A stretch of 64,000 nucleotides of DNA from an uncultured Lachnospiraceae bacterium (GTDB lineage: Bacteria; Bacillota; Clostridia; Lachnospirales; Lachnospiraceae). The stretch's first letter is position 1, and every line of letters starts with the position of its first letter. The notes beneath the pieces were generated by a model that saw only the letters and a program-made list of their open reading frames with translations, was not told the origin of the DNA and searched no databases. Below, in pieces: positions 50,766 through 59,180 of this stretch. The position numbers and the translations under genes are program-made. The DNA is taken from contig CATKXY010000014.1 of assembly GCA_949840915.1 (NCBI GenBank), forward strand, positions 1 to 64,000, read 5' to 3'.

Positions 50766-51506
50766 ATGGGAAAACTGGAAGGAAAAGTAGCGCTGGTCAC
50801 CGGCGGTACTTCTGGGATCGGCGCGGCGTCGGCAGCGCTGATGGCCCGGGAAGGGGCAGTGGTCATTCTGGCGGCAAGAAATGAAGAGCGGGGCCGTAAA
50901 CAGGAAACGGAAATCATCAATGCAGGAGGTAAAGCGGAGTTTATCCGGTGCGATGTCACACAAAGAGATGAGGTCGCAAAGCTGCGGGAAAGCGTGTTGG
51001 CCGGATACGGACGTCTGGATATTCTGATGAACAATGCGGGGCTCCTGAGGACGGCGGCCCTTGAGGATATTACGGACGAGGATTGGGATATGGTGTATCA
51101 TACGAATTTAAAGTCCGCCCTGTATGTCTGCCAGAGCTTTATCGGCCTGCTGCAGGAGAGCCGGGGGGTTATCTTGAATAATGCGTCTATCAACGGCCTG
51201 CACCATTATATTAAAGGCAAGCGCAGCTATATGTATGCCACGTCAAAGGCGGCACTGATCCAGTTTACAAAATATTTGGCCAAGAATTACGCTCCTGCGG
51301 TCCGGGTAAATTGCTTGTGCCCCGGAATGACAATTACGAATTTGTTTACCAATCGGGATTTCAGCAGGTTTGACGGCTGCAATTTATTGGGTAGAATGGC
51401 GGATCCTGAGGAGATTGGCAGAATCGCGCTTTTTCTGGTATCGGACGATTCATCGTTTATGACGGGGAGCGTTGTGGTAGCGGACGGGGGAGAGAGTCTG
51501 CTGTGA
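50766..51506 (+). CDS. Short-chain dehydrogenase/reductase
   Basis: A 246-residue classical SDR: VALVTGGTSGIGAASAALM is the NAD(P) loop, NNAGLLRTA follows near residue 85, and MYATSKAALIQF has the catalytic YxxxK. ATG 50766 follows GGAAGG at 7 nt; ATG 50739 is nearer the previous stop but lacks a site. A role in reducing the ketone left on a branched side chain, as YerF does for yersiniose, is an inference from position after the thiamine-diphosphate enzyme. Confidence 0.87.
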   Translation: MGKLEGKVALVTGGTSGIGAASAALMAREGAVVILAARNEERGRKQETEIINAGGKAEFIRCDVTQRDEVAKLRESVLAGYGRLDILMNNAGLLRTAALEDITDEDWDMVYHTNLKSALYVCQSFIGLLQESRGVILNNASINGLHHYIKGKRSYMYATSKAALIQFTKYLAKNYAPAVRVNCLCPGMTITNLFTNRDFSRFDGCNLLGRMADPEEIGRIALFLVSDDSSFMTGSVVVADGGESLL

Positions 51507-51549
51507 AATCAAGCGAAACAATCAGGGAATCGGTCAACGGAGGAGATTC

Positions 51550-52494
51550 ATGGAGAATGTGATTGTAACCGGTGCTACGGGAGAAATCGGATTGGCTTTG
51601 GTAGGAGAATTACTTGCACAGGGTAAGAACGTCACAGTAATATCCAGGCCAAATTCAAAGAGGGTCGGGAGACTGCCTCAAAATAATAACCTGCACATTG
51701 TTGAATGTGAATTAAAAGATTTGTTGGACTTGCCGGGTTCCGGTAAGACAGCAGGGCGTTTTGATGTGTTTTATCACTTGGGCTGGGATTACAGCAGAGA
51801 CCATTACAATGCCGGAAAGCAGCTATTGAACGCAAGTTATACTTTAAATGCCGTAGAAGCGGCAGAAAAATTTGGCTGTAACTGTTTTGTGGGTGCGGGA
51901 TCACAGGCTGAGTACGGACGTGCAGACGGATTGATCGATGAGGGTACGCCCTGCCGCCCGGAGACGGCGTACGGCATAGCGAAATTGTGCGCGGGGCAAA
52001 TGAGCAGACTTTATTGTGAACAGAAAGGAATCCGACATGTCTGGTGCCGGATATTCAGCGTATATGGTCCCGGCGATGCGGAATCTACGATGGTAATCTC
52101 TGTGATCAGACAGTTACTTGCGGGAAAAGTACCGGAGCTGACGATGGGTGAACAAATTTGGAATTTTCTTTATACATCCGATGCGGCCCGCGCTCTTTGC
52201 ATGTTGGGGGAAAAGGATGCATGTGAGGGAATCTATTGTATCGGCAGCAGGGAAAGCAGACAATTGAAGAGTTACATTGAAGAACTCCGGGACTGTATAG
52301 ACTGTAACCTGCCGTTAAAATTCGGAGCGCGTCCCTATTCTGAGAAACAGGTGATGAATATAAGCGTTAATATAGATAAACTGGTGAGCGACACGGGATT
52401 CGTCCAAAGCGTGGAATTCTCTGAAGGGATCCGGCGGACGATACAATGGTGTAAAGAGCATTCACAAGTTGAAGAAACCGGATATGGGAAATGA
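51550..52494 (+). CDS. NAD-dependent sugar epimerase/reductase
   Basis: A 314-residue extended SDR: VIVTGATGEIGLALVGELL at the start and the catalytic TAYGIAKLCAGQM. It is related to the epimerase at 39201 and may be a second branch reductase or epimerase for nucleotide sugars. AACGGAGGAG precedes ATG 51550. It is followed by a third protein of this superfamily after 29 bp. Specificity is not visible. Confidence 0.85.
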   Translation: MENVIVTGATGEIGLALVGELLAQGKNVTVISRPNSKRVGRLPQNNNLHIVECELKDLLDLPGSGKTAGRFDVFYHLGWDYSRDHYNAGKQLLNASYTLNAVEAAEKFGCNCFVGAGSQAEYGRADGLIDEGTPCRPETAYGIAKLCAGQMSRLYCEQKGIRHVWCRIFSVYGPGDAESTMVISVIRQLLAGKVPELTMGEQIWNFLYTSDAARALCMLGEKDACEGIYCIGSRESRQLKSYIEELRDCIDCNLPLKFGARPYSEKQVMNISVNIDKLVSDTGFVQSVEFSEGIRRTIQWCKEHSQVEETGYGK

Positions 52495-52523
52495 CTGTGT
52501 GGTAAAAAGAGAGGAGATCGCAG

Positions 52524-53642
52524 ATGAAGAAAGATGATAACAGTATAAAACAATGGGCGGGGGGTGTATTTAACAATCATATTATTTTAGAGGATATGCA
52601 GGAGATATATGAGAGGGATCTGGACTGGGCGAAATTACAGGACAAGACCGTGCTGATAACCGGAGCATATGGGATGCTTGCTTCCTATTTGGCCTTTTTT
52701 CTAATATACCTTAATCGTTATCACGGAATGAATATCACAATTATTGCACTTGGCAGGAGTGAAAGGAAAGCAAGAGCAGTTTTTAAGGATTGCTTTCATG
52801 ACAAACATTTTATCTTTCGAACGGATAACATATCGAAGCCCATAAGGGATATGCCGCCGGCTGACTATATCGTCCATGCTGCCAGCCTGGCCCGGCCGGA
52901 GTATTATTCCAAAGTGCCGGTTGAAGTGGCGGAACCGAATGTGCTTGGAACGTACTACCTGCTGCGGTATGCCGCAGAGGTATCCTGTGAGGCTTTCTTG
53001 TATTTCAGCTCAGGTGATATTTATGGTAAAATATCATCTGCTGTGCATATCACAGAGGATATGGCAGGCTGTGTAAATCCTCTGGATGTGCACAGCTGCT
53101 ACGGGGAAAGCAAAAGAATGGCGGAAACATGGTGCAAAGCGTTCTATCTGGAGTATCAGGTTCCTGTGAGGATTGCCAGGATCGGCCATACCTACGGTCC
53201 TACAATGGATATCGACCATGACTCAAGAGTCTTTGCCGCTTTTATGAGGGACGCGGTAACTCAAAAGGACATTATCATGTTGAGCGACGGATCGAGCAAA
53301 AGACCGTTTTGCTATATTGCAGATGCGGTTTCCGCCTATTTGCTGCTGCTGTTGAAAGGGATAAATGGAGAAGCGTATAATGTTTGTAATACGGAACAGT
53401 TTATCAGTATCAGGCAGTTGGCGGAAATCGTAGCAGGGCTGCAGCCTGAGCTGGCATTGCAAGTGAAGTATCAACAGCGGCAGTCGGATGACTCCTATGT
53501 GGAGAATCATGACAATAAAGAAAACAGGCCCGTTGAGCATAAGCTAAAGCAGCTGGGGTGGGAATGCCATTATGATGTTAAAGAGGGATTTGGCAGATGC
53601 CTTGCCTATTTTAAAGAGATCAGAAACAAGGAGGAAGGATAA
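52524..53642 (+). CDS. NAD-dependent epimerase/dehydratase
   Basis: A 372-residue extended SDR with a longer N-terminus before the NAD loop (KTVLITGAYGMLASYLAFFL at about 40). FSSGDIYGKI and HSCYGESKRMAETW hold the catalytic threonine/serine and YxxxK. The layout is like dTDP-glucose dehydratase and UDP-glucuronate decarboxylase relatives. AGGAG precedes ATG 52524. The stop shares one base with the next start (TAATG). Confidence 0.85.
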   Translation: MKKDDNSIKQWAGGVFNNHIILEDMQEIYERDLDWAKLQDKTVLITGAYGMLASYLAFFLIYLNRYHGMNITIIALGRSERKARAVFKDCFHDKHFIFRTDNISKPIRDMPPADYIVHAASLARPEYYSKVPVEVAEPNVLGTYYLLRYAAEVSCEAFLYFSSGDIYGKISSAVHITEDMAGCVNPLDVHSCYGESKRMAETWCKAFYLEYQVPVRIARIGHTYGPTMDIDHDSRVFAAFMRDAVTQKDIIMLSDGSSKRPFCYIADAVSAYLLLLLKGINGEAYNVCNTEQFISIRQLAEIVAGLQPELALQVKYQQRQSDDSYVENHDNKENRPVEHKLKQLGWECHYDVKEGFGRCLAYFKEIRNKEEG

Positions 53643-54601
53643 TGTTTGAAGAGATTAAGGCAGCATGGGAAGAGAGCGGGAAGAGCAAGTCAGACAGAGA
53701 ACAATATTTTAGAGCGATGTTGCAGGCCATAACGCAAATGACGGATGCGGATTGCCTGATGGGGAATTCTATCATCGATAAAATTGAAATTGGCAGAAAG
53801 GGTATCGCAATACTGCTGAATGAGGCACACGGCGGCTTTCGTATGCACATTAATCAAAAGGATTTTGAAGAAGTTCCGATCAGTATTTTGTGTTACGGAC
53901 AGTATGAAAGTGAAGAGACCTTTATGGTACTGAAGCTGCTGGAGTATTATCGGGGAGAGAAGGAAATCACAGTGTTTGACATCGGCGCTAATGTGGGATG
54001 GTACACACTGAATATATTGAGCAGATTTCCGGAGATGACCGTCCATTCCTTTGAGCCTGGTCCGGTCACCTTTGACAGATTATATACAAATGTTGAAATA
54101 AACGGGTTTAACACCGGAAATTTACATAATATCGGGTTATATAAGGAGACAAAAGAGCTTGATTTTTACTATGACAGCGAGGGTTCCGGCGCATCTTCGC
54201 TCGTAAATTTGAGAGACAAGGATACGATCGATAAAATCAGCGTAAGCATGTTGAAAATGGATGACTGGGCAAAGGATCACAAGATAGACAGGGTTGATTT
54301 TATCAAATGTGATGTGGAAGGGTCCGAATTATTTGTATATGAAGGAGGAATTGAATTAATCAGGAAACATCATCCGATTATCTTCTCAGAGATGCTGAGA
54401 AAATGGTCCGCCAAGTTTAACTATACACCGAATGATATAATAAAGCTGTTAGAAGAGATAGGATACGGATGTTTTGTGATTTCCGGGGAACATATGCTGA
54501 AAGAGTGTCCTTGCGTGAACGAGGATACGGTGGAAACCAATTATTTTTTCCTGCACAGAGAGAAACATGCGAATATTATAAGTGAAATGGTGCTTATGTA
54601 A
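53642..54601 (+). CDS. FkbM-family SAM-dependent methyltransferase
   Basis: A 319-residue protein with an FkbM methyltransferase domain from about residue 100: VFDIGANVGWYTLNIL is the SAM-binding loop, then VHSFEPGPVTFDRL, and IKCDVEGSELFVYEGG is the typical closing motif. FkbM enzymes usually O-methylate sugars. The N-terminal 90 residues are not recognised. This gene and its neighbours are more AT-rich than the rfb genes. The ATG overlaps the preceding stop and AAGGAGGAAGG precedes it. Confidence 0.88.
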   Translation: MFEEIKAAWEESGKSKSDREQYFRAMLQAITQMTDADCLMGNSIIDKIEIGRKGIAILLNEAHGGFRMHINQKDFEEVPISILCYGQYESEETFMVLKLLEYYRGEKEITVFDIGANVGWYTLNILSRFPEMTVHSFEPGPVTFDRLYTNVEINGFNTGNLHNIGLYKETKELDFYYDSEGSGASSLVNLRDKDTIDKISVSMLKMDDWAKDHKIDRVDFIKCDVEGSELFVYEGGIELIRKHHPIIFSEMLRKWSAKFNYTPNDIIKLLEEIGYGCFVISGEHMLKECPCVNEDTVETNYFFLHREKHANIISEMVLM

Positions 54602-54628
54602 TACAAATAAGAGGGGATAACAGAGGCG

Positions 54629-54973
54629 ATGTATGGTTTGATTCAGGATTTGCTGCTGAAATACGATAAAGTGTTTTTCGTTACAAAGCTGTTCCCGCAA
54701 AAGGAATGGGACTGTTTTTGTTCTGCATTCTCAAAGCGGACAGATGGGAAGGCTGTTTTTCTGCTGGAAGAGGGTATTGCCTGCCCGAACAACTTTCACA
54801 GCTTTGTAATATCTCATGAAGAGGCTGAAGAATGTTACAAACTGTACCTGACATACGAGTTTTCCAATCGTTTTATCACATTGGCCGATTTCAAGCAGTA
54901 CGGCACGTTGTTCCATTATATAGAGACAGGAATTTTAACGGAAGAAGAAGCTATAAGGGCGATGCTCGCCTAG
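54629..54973 (+). CDS. Small hypothetical protein in sugar operon
   Basis: A 114-residue soluble protein (MYGLIQDLLLKYDKVFFVTK … TEEEAIRAMLA) with alternating strands and helices. I do not recognise it. GAGGCG lies just before ATG 54629. It is in line with the operon, 27 bp after the methyltransferase gene and 54 bp before the next gene, so it is likely expressed. It could be a partner subunit or a degenerate Rossmann-like fragment. Confidence 0.6.
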   Translation: MYGLIQDLLLKYDKVFFVTKLFPQKEWDCFCSAFSKRTDGKAVFLLEEGIACPNNFHSFVISHEEAEECYKLYLTYEFSNRFITLADFKQYGTLFHYIETGILTEEEAIRAMLA

Positions 54974-55027
54974 ACGGCAATTATTATCAGGAGCTTTGTC
55001 TGCGTCAGAAAAGGGGGTGAACCAGCT

Positions 55028-56248
55028 TTGGAAGCGCAATATTATAGAGCGATGACGGAAAATTTAGAGGAAATAGAGCAGGCCGGAATATTGGAGCATA
55101 AGAAGATTTTTCTCTTCGGACACTGCCATGCGACGGAGGAACTGGCGGATTTGCTGCTGGGCAAGGGGTATGCGGTGTCTGCTATCCTGGACAATAATGC
55201 GGTCAAGCATGGGAATGATTATCGCGGGATTGTCATTCAGGCACCGCAGGAGATCATCAGAGAAGCCGGTGAAGATGTAATCGTGTGTATTGCAGCCAGG
55301 GCATATGCAGCCATGACGGAGCAGTTAAGGCGTTTAGGGTTTCAGGGGATGATCCGTAAACTGGTAGATTATAACAGTTATGCCGATTATTCTCTGTCTG
55401 AGGAAACGATAAACCGCATGACGCTGCGCAGACAGAGAGGGGAAATACTGTTTTCCGGGCTGAAAGAGAAATATCCGGATCGTTTTCGGTTCCTTTGTCC
55501 TTTTGCGGCTCTGGGAGATATCTATATCATGATGTCTTATCTGCCCCATTTCCTGAGTAAGCGCGGGATAGACAAATGCGTTGTGGGTGTGATCGGAAAT
55601 GCCTGCGCACAGGTTGTACGGCTTTTTGGATCCTATCCCGTAGAGGTTCTGTCGCAGAGGGATATGGATGAGATGATTCAGGCTGCTCTTTATGAGCAGG
55701 ACGCAGATACCTATATACCGCATCAGGACCGGCCGTATGTGGTAAAACTCTCCAATGCATTATACATCAAACCAATCACGCTGGAGCAGATGTATTGCTG
55801 CGGTGTGTTTGGGCTGCCGTGGGGGACTAAGCCGTTTGAGCCCGTGGGATTTTTGGAGTATGGTGAATTGGAGACGATCAGGGAGGGTGAGGCGGTCATT
55901 TTCTCTCCCTATGCAAAGTCTGTCACATCGCTTCCGGCTGCTATATGGGAACAGGTAGTTGCCCATTACAAAGCCAAAGGGTATCAATGTTTTACCAATG
56001 TGGCAGGCGAGGAGAAGCCTCTGGCCGGGACCGCTGCGATCAGCCCGAAGATTCTGGAGATGAAATCCGTGGTAGAACGGGCGGGTACTTATGTTGGAAT
56101 CCGGAGCGGACTGTGTGATGTCCTTAAAAATGTAAATGCAAGAAAGATTGCGCTTTACCCTGATTATAATTATTCCGACACAAAATGGAAAGCGGTTGAA
56201 ATTTATGCGTTGGACGGATGGGAAAATATTGTGGTAAAGGATGAATAG
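55028..56248 (+). CDS. GT9-like glycosyltransferase with N-terminal Rossmann module
   Basis: A 406-residue protein. Residues 20-115 form a Rossmann-like module (KIFLFGHCHATEELADLLLG), the same kind of module found at the C-termini of the three GT2 proteins. The rest (about 150-400) has a GT-B layout like heptosyltransferases (family 9), with LCPFAALGDIYIMMSYLPHF as N-terminal acceptor part and ERAGTYVGIRSGLCDVLKNV as the donor-site segment. TTG 55028 follows GGGGGTGA at 8 nt and is the best start. Function in glycan assembly is inferred. Confidence 0.75.
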   Translation: MEAQYYRAMTENLEEIEQAGILEHKKIFLFGHCHATEELADLLLGKGYAVSAILDNNAVKHGNDYRGIVIQAPQEIIREAGEDVIVCIAARAYAAMTEQLRRLGFQGMIRKLVDYNSYADYSLSEETINRMTLRRQRGEILFSGLKEKYPDRFRFLCPFAALGDIYIMMSYLPHFLSKRGIDKCVVGVIGNACAQVVRLFGSYPVEVLSQRDMDEMIQAALYEQDADTYIPHQDRPYVVKLSNALYIKPITLEQMYCCGVFGLPWGTKPFEPVGFLEYGELETIREGEAVIFSPYAKSVTSLPAAIWEQVVAHYKAKGYQCFTNVAGEEKPLAGTAAISPKILEMKSVVERAGTYVGIRSGLCDVLKNVNARKIALYPDYNYSDTKWKAVEIYALDGWENIVVKDE

Positions 56249-56250
56249 GA

Positions 56251-56622
56251 ATGGAGCAGAAATTAATTTTGTCTACGCTGCCCAAGACATGGATTTTTGA
56301 CTTGGACGGAACTTTGTTAAAGCATAACGGCTATAAGATCGATGGGCATGATACGGTTCTGCCGGGAGTAAAGGAGTATCTCGCCACGATTCTGCCGGAG
56401 GACCGGGTGGTTCTTTTGACTTCCCGGACGGATGAATATCGGGACAGTACTCTGCGTTTTTTGGCGGAGTCGGGTATTCGCTATGACGAAATCTTATTTA
56501 ATATGCCTATGGGCGAAAGAATTCTGGTAAACGACCGCAAGCCTTCGGGGCTGGATATGGCGGTAGCGGTCAATCTCGAGAGAGACAGCTTTGTGCTTGC
56601 GTCTGTGGAGCGAGAGAAATAG
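56251..56622 (+). CDS. HAD-family phosphatase
   Basis: A 123-residue protein with the HAD motifs FDLDGTLL (motif I), LLTSRT (motif II) and ILVNDRKP (motif IV region). It lacks a large cap, like GmhB-type or HAD-IIIC phosphatases acting on sugar phosphates. It begins 2 bp after the GT9-like gene and precedes the pentose-phosphate epimerase cassette. It may remove a phosphate from a sugar intermediate. Confidence 0.8.
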   Translation: MEQKLILSTLPKTWIFDLDGTLLKHNGYKIDGHDTVLPGVKEYLATILPEDRVVLLTSRTDEYRDSTLRFLAESGIRYDEILFNMPMGERILVNDRKPSGLDMAVAVNLERDSFVLASVEREK

Positions 56623-56705
56623 CCATATGATTGGTGTGTGAAAGAGTTTAAACGCGCGTGCCGCTCTGGCGGCATGGCAGAGAATACAGAATATAGGAGA
56701 AATAT

Positions 56706-57374
56706 ATGAGATTTGAGTTGATGGCTTCCATGATGTGCGCAAACTATGGTAATCTGGAGAAGGAAGTAAGGGATTTGGAGCAGGCGGGCATAGATTCCTT
56801 TCATATAGATATAATGGATGGAAGATATGTGCCGAATTTTGCCATGTCCCTGAATGATATGGCGTATATCCGTTCGGCGACGGAGCTGCCGCTGGATGTG
56901 CATCTGATGATAGAGCATCCCAATAACAATATTCATCTTTTTACGGATAAGCTCCGGGCAGGAGACACGGTTTATATACATCCGGAGGCAGAATATCATC
57001 CTTCTACCACTCTGCAGAAAATCATAAACGCGGGACTGACTCCGGGGATTGCCATCAATCCCGGCACCAGTGTGGAGACTGTGCTGGAGATGCTGCGCAT
57101 TGTCAAGAAAGTCCTGGTGATGGCTGTCAATCCGGGGAATGCCGGGCAAATGTATATGCCTTATGTGGGGAAAAAGATCACTAAATTATTGTCTCTGAAG
57201 GATGAGATGGACTTCGAGATATACTGGGACGGAGCCTGCGGGGAAGACAAGATCAGAACCTTTGCGCCGAGAGGAATAAAGGGGTTTGTACTTGGAACTA
57301 CACTGCTGTTCGGAAAGACCGATTCTTATTGTGATGCGATCAAGAGGCTGAGAGAGATGGAAGTGGAGATGTAG
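56706..57374 (+). CDS. Ribulose-phosphate 3-epimerase family protein
   Basis: A 222-residue TIM-barrel epimerase: FHIDIMDGRYVPNFAMSL and DVHLMIEHP hold metal and catalytic residues, and VNPGNAGQMYMPY is the phosphate loop. The usual terminal DGG is DGA here (WDGACGEDKI), and the loop reads NAGQ where housekeeping enzymes have FGGQ, so it is a divergent branch. Position with a cytidylyltransferase and a sugar-alcohol dehydrogenase suggests it supplies a pentulose phosphate for a CDP-pentitol. AGGAG precedes ATG 56706. Confidence 0.88.
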   Translation: MRFELMASMMCANYGNLEKEVRDLEQAGIDSFHIDIMDGRYVPNFAMSLNDMAYIRSATELPLDVHLMIEHPNNNIHLFTDKLRAGDTVYIHPEAEYHPSTTLQKIINAGLTPGIAINPGTSVETVLEMLRIVKKVLVMAVNPGNAGQMYMPYVGKKITKLLSLKDEMDFEIYWDGACGEDKIRTFAPRGIKGFVLGTTLLFGKTDSYCDAIKRLREMEVEM

Positions 57375-57375
57375 T

Positions 57376-58077
57376 ATGAGCGGCATGAACGTGGCACTGA
57401 TTCTGGCCGGGGGGACCGGCAGCAGGCTTGGCGCGGATGTTCCCAAGCAGTATCTGGAGGCGGCAGGACGTCCGATTATCGCTTATTGTCTGCAAACCAT
57501 GGAGGCGCACGAGTGTATTGACGCCATTCAGATTGTGGCGGAGGAGATGTGGCGGCCATTGATACGGAAGTGGGCGGGAGATAAATTGAAGGGCTTTTCC
57601 GAGCCGGGCAGAAACCGTCAGATGTCCATTCTGAATGGTCTGGAGGATATCAGAGCTTTTGCCCCCGGTGAGTCTGTGGTGCTGATCCATGATGCGGCCA
57701 GGCCCCTGGTTTCACCGCAGACCATCGCGGCCTGCATCGAAGGCTGCAGAGAGCATGACGGCGTCATGCCTGCTCTTCCGATGAAGGATACGGTTTATTA
57801 TGGTGTTTCCGGCAGGATTGAGGCACTGCTGGAGCGGAGTAAGATAATTGCAGGACAGGCTCCGGAGGCTTTTCGGCTGGAGCGTTATTATCAGGCTAAT
57901 CGCGCTCTGTCACAGGATCAGCTGCTGGAGATTAACGGTTCCACAGAACCGGCAGTCATGGCGGACATGGATATTTGTTATATAGCCGGTGACGAGCGTA
58001 ATTTCAAGATCACCACAAAAGAGGATCTGAAGCGGTTTTGCCGTATAGTCGGGGATGGGGAGGATAGTGAGACATGA
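57376..58077 (+). CDS. IspD/TarI-type cytidylyltransferase
   Basis: A 233-residue CTP-dependent nucleotidyltransferase: ALILAGGTGSRLGADVPKQY, then VLIHDAARPLVSP and ITTKEDL are shared by IspD (methylerythritol) and TarI/Bcs1 (ribitol-5-phosphate). It begins 1 bp after the epimerase and overlaps the dehydrogenase (ATGA), so the three work together. Context argues for CDP-pentitol formation over isoprenoid synthesis. Confidence 0.88.
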   Translation: MSGMNVALILAGGTGSRLGADVPKQYLEAAGRPIIAYCLQTMEAHECIDAIQIVAEEMWRPLIRKWAGDKLKGFSEPGRNRQMSILNGLEDIRAFAPGESVVLIHDAARPLVSPQTIAACIEGCREHDGVMPALPMKDTVYYGVSGRIEALLERSKIIAGQAPEAFRLERYYQANRALSQDQLLEINGSTEPAVMADMDICYIAGDERNFKITTKEDLKRFCRIVGDGEDSET

Positions 58078-59120
58078 AAGCGTATGTGCTGCACGGGATT
58101 GGCGATCTGCGGTATGAGGATGCGGAGCTTCCGGTTTTGGAGAAGAATACCGTGTTGGTTCAGGTGCGGGCGGTAGGTATCTGCGGCTCGGATATTCCCA
58201 GGATTTATCGAACGGGGGCATATTCTCATCCGTTGATTCCGGGCCATGAGTTTGCGGGGATTGTGGCCGAAGTGGGCCCTGATGTGGATCAGTCCTGGCT
58301 GAACAGGAGAGTAGGCGTGTTTCCCATGATGCCGTGTGGAAAATGTCCCCAGTGCCGGAAAGAGCAATATGAAATGTGCCAAAGCTATAACTATCTGGGG
58401 TCCAGGACAGATGGGGGATTTGCGGAATATGTGCGTGTTCCGGTGTGGAATCTGATAGAGCTGCCCGACAATGTGAGCTTTGAACAGGCATCTATGCTGG
58501 AGCCGGCGTCAGTCGCCGTACACGCCATCCGCGGAATAGAGATGAATGCAAAGGAATCCGCTGTAGTGTGCGGCCTGGGAACGATAGGGCTCCTGATCGT
58601 GATGTTTTTACGGAGTATGGGAGTGCAAGACATCTATGTGATCGGCAACAAGAAGATGCAGCGGAAGATGGCCATGGAGTTTGGGGTGCCCGGAGAGCAT
58701 TTCTGTGATACACGGGAACAAGACGTAGTGGAGTGGATGAATTCTGTCACCGCCGGGCAGGGTGCGGATGTGTTTTTTGACTGCGTAGGCAAGAGTCAGG
58801 TACTGGAGCAGGCCATTCAATGCGTCTGTGCCGGAGGAAGAATCATGCTGGTGGGTAATCCGGCGTCAGATGTATGTCTGGAGAAGAACCTATACTGGAA
58901 GATACTTCGCAGGCAGCTGACTTTGAAGGGGACATGGAATTCCTCCTACAGGCAGAATGCGGAGGATGACTGGCACGTGGTCCTCAATACCATTCAGAAC
59001 GGCGGGATTCATCCGGAACAGCTGATTACACATCGGTTTGCCCTGGCAGAGCTGTGGCAGGGGCTGGAGTGTATGAGGGATAAGAAGGAAGAGTATGTAA
59101 AAATGACGGCGGTCTTATAG
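58074..59120 (+). CDS. Zinc-dependent sugar-alcohol phosphate dehydrogenase
   Basis: A 348-residue medium-chain dehydrogenase. GICGSD and PGHEFAGIV carry the catalytic zinc ligands, CGKCPQCRKEQYEMC is the structural zinc lobe, and VCGLGTIGLL is the NAD loop. It resembles galactitol-1-phosphate and sorbitol dehydrogenases (GatD) and TarJ. With the neighbouring epimerase and cytidylyltransferase it could reduce a pentulose phosphate to a pentitol phosphate. It is the last gene of the 24-gene run; a terminator follows. Confidence 0.9.
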   Translation: MKAYVLHGIGDLRYEDAELPVLEKNTVLVQVRAVGICGSDIPRIYRTGAYSHPLIPGHEFAGIVAEVGPDVDQSWLNRRVGVFPMMPCGKCPQCRKEQYEMCQSYNYLGSRTDGGFAEYVRVPVWNLIELPDNVSFEQASMLEPASVAVHAIRGIEMNAKESAVVCGLGTIGLLIVMFLRSMGVQDIYVIGNKKMQRKMAMEFGVPGEHFCDTREQDVVEWMNSVTAGQGADVFFDCVGKSQVLEQAIQCVCAGGRIMLVGNPASDVCLEKNLYWKILRRQLTLKGTWNSSYRQNAEDDWHVVLNTIQNGGIHPEQLITHRFALAELWQGLECMRDKKEEYVKMTAVL

Positions 59121-59146
59121 ACCGGAAAAAGCAGATGGAGTACAGG

Positions 59147-59180
59147 ATGATAGAGGCTAGAGAGCCTCTATCATTTTTTT
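59147..59180 (+). terminator. Terminator of the main glycan operon
   Basis: A perfect 12-bp stem ATGATAGAGGCT / AGCCTCTATCAT with AGAG loop followed by seven Ts. It lies inside the 3' end of the convergent minus-strand gene. Confidence 0.9.
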
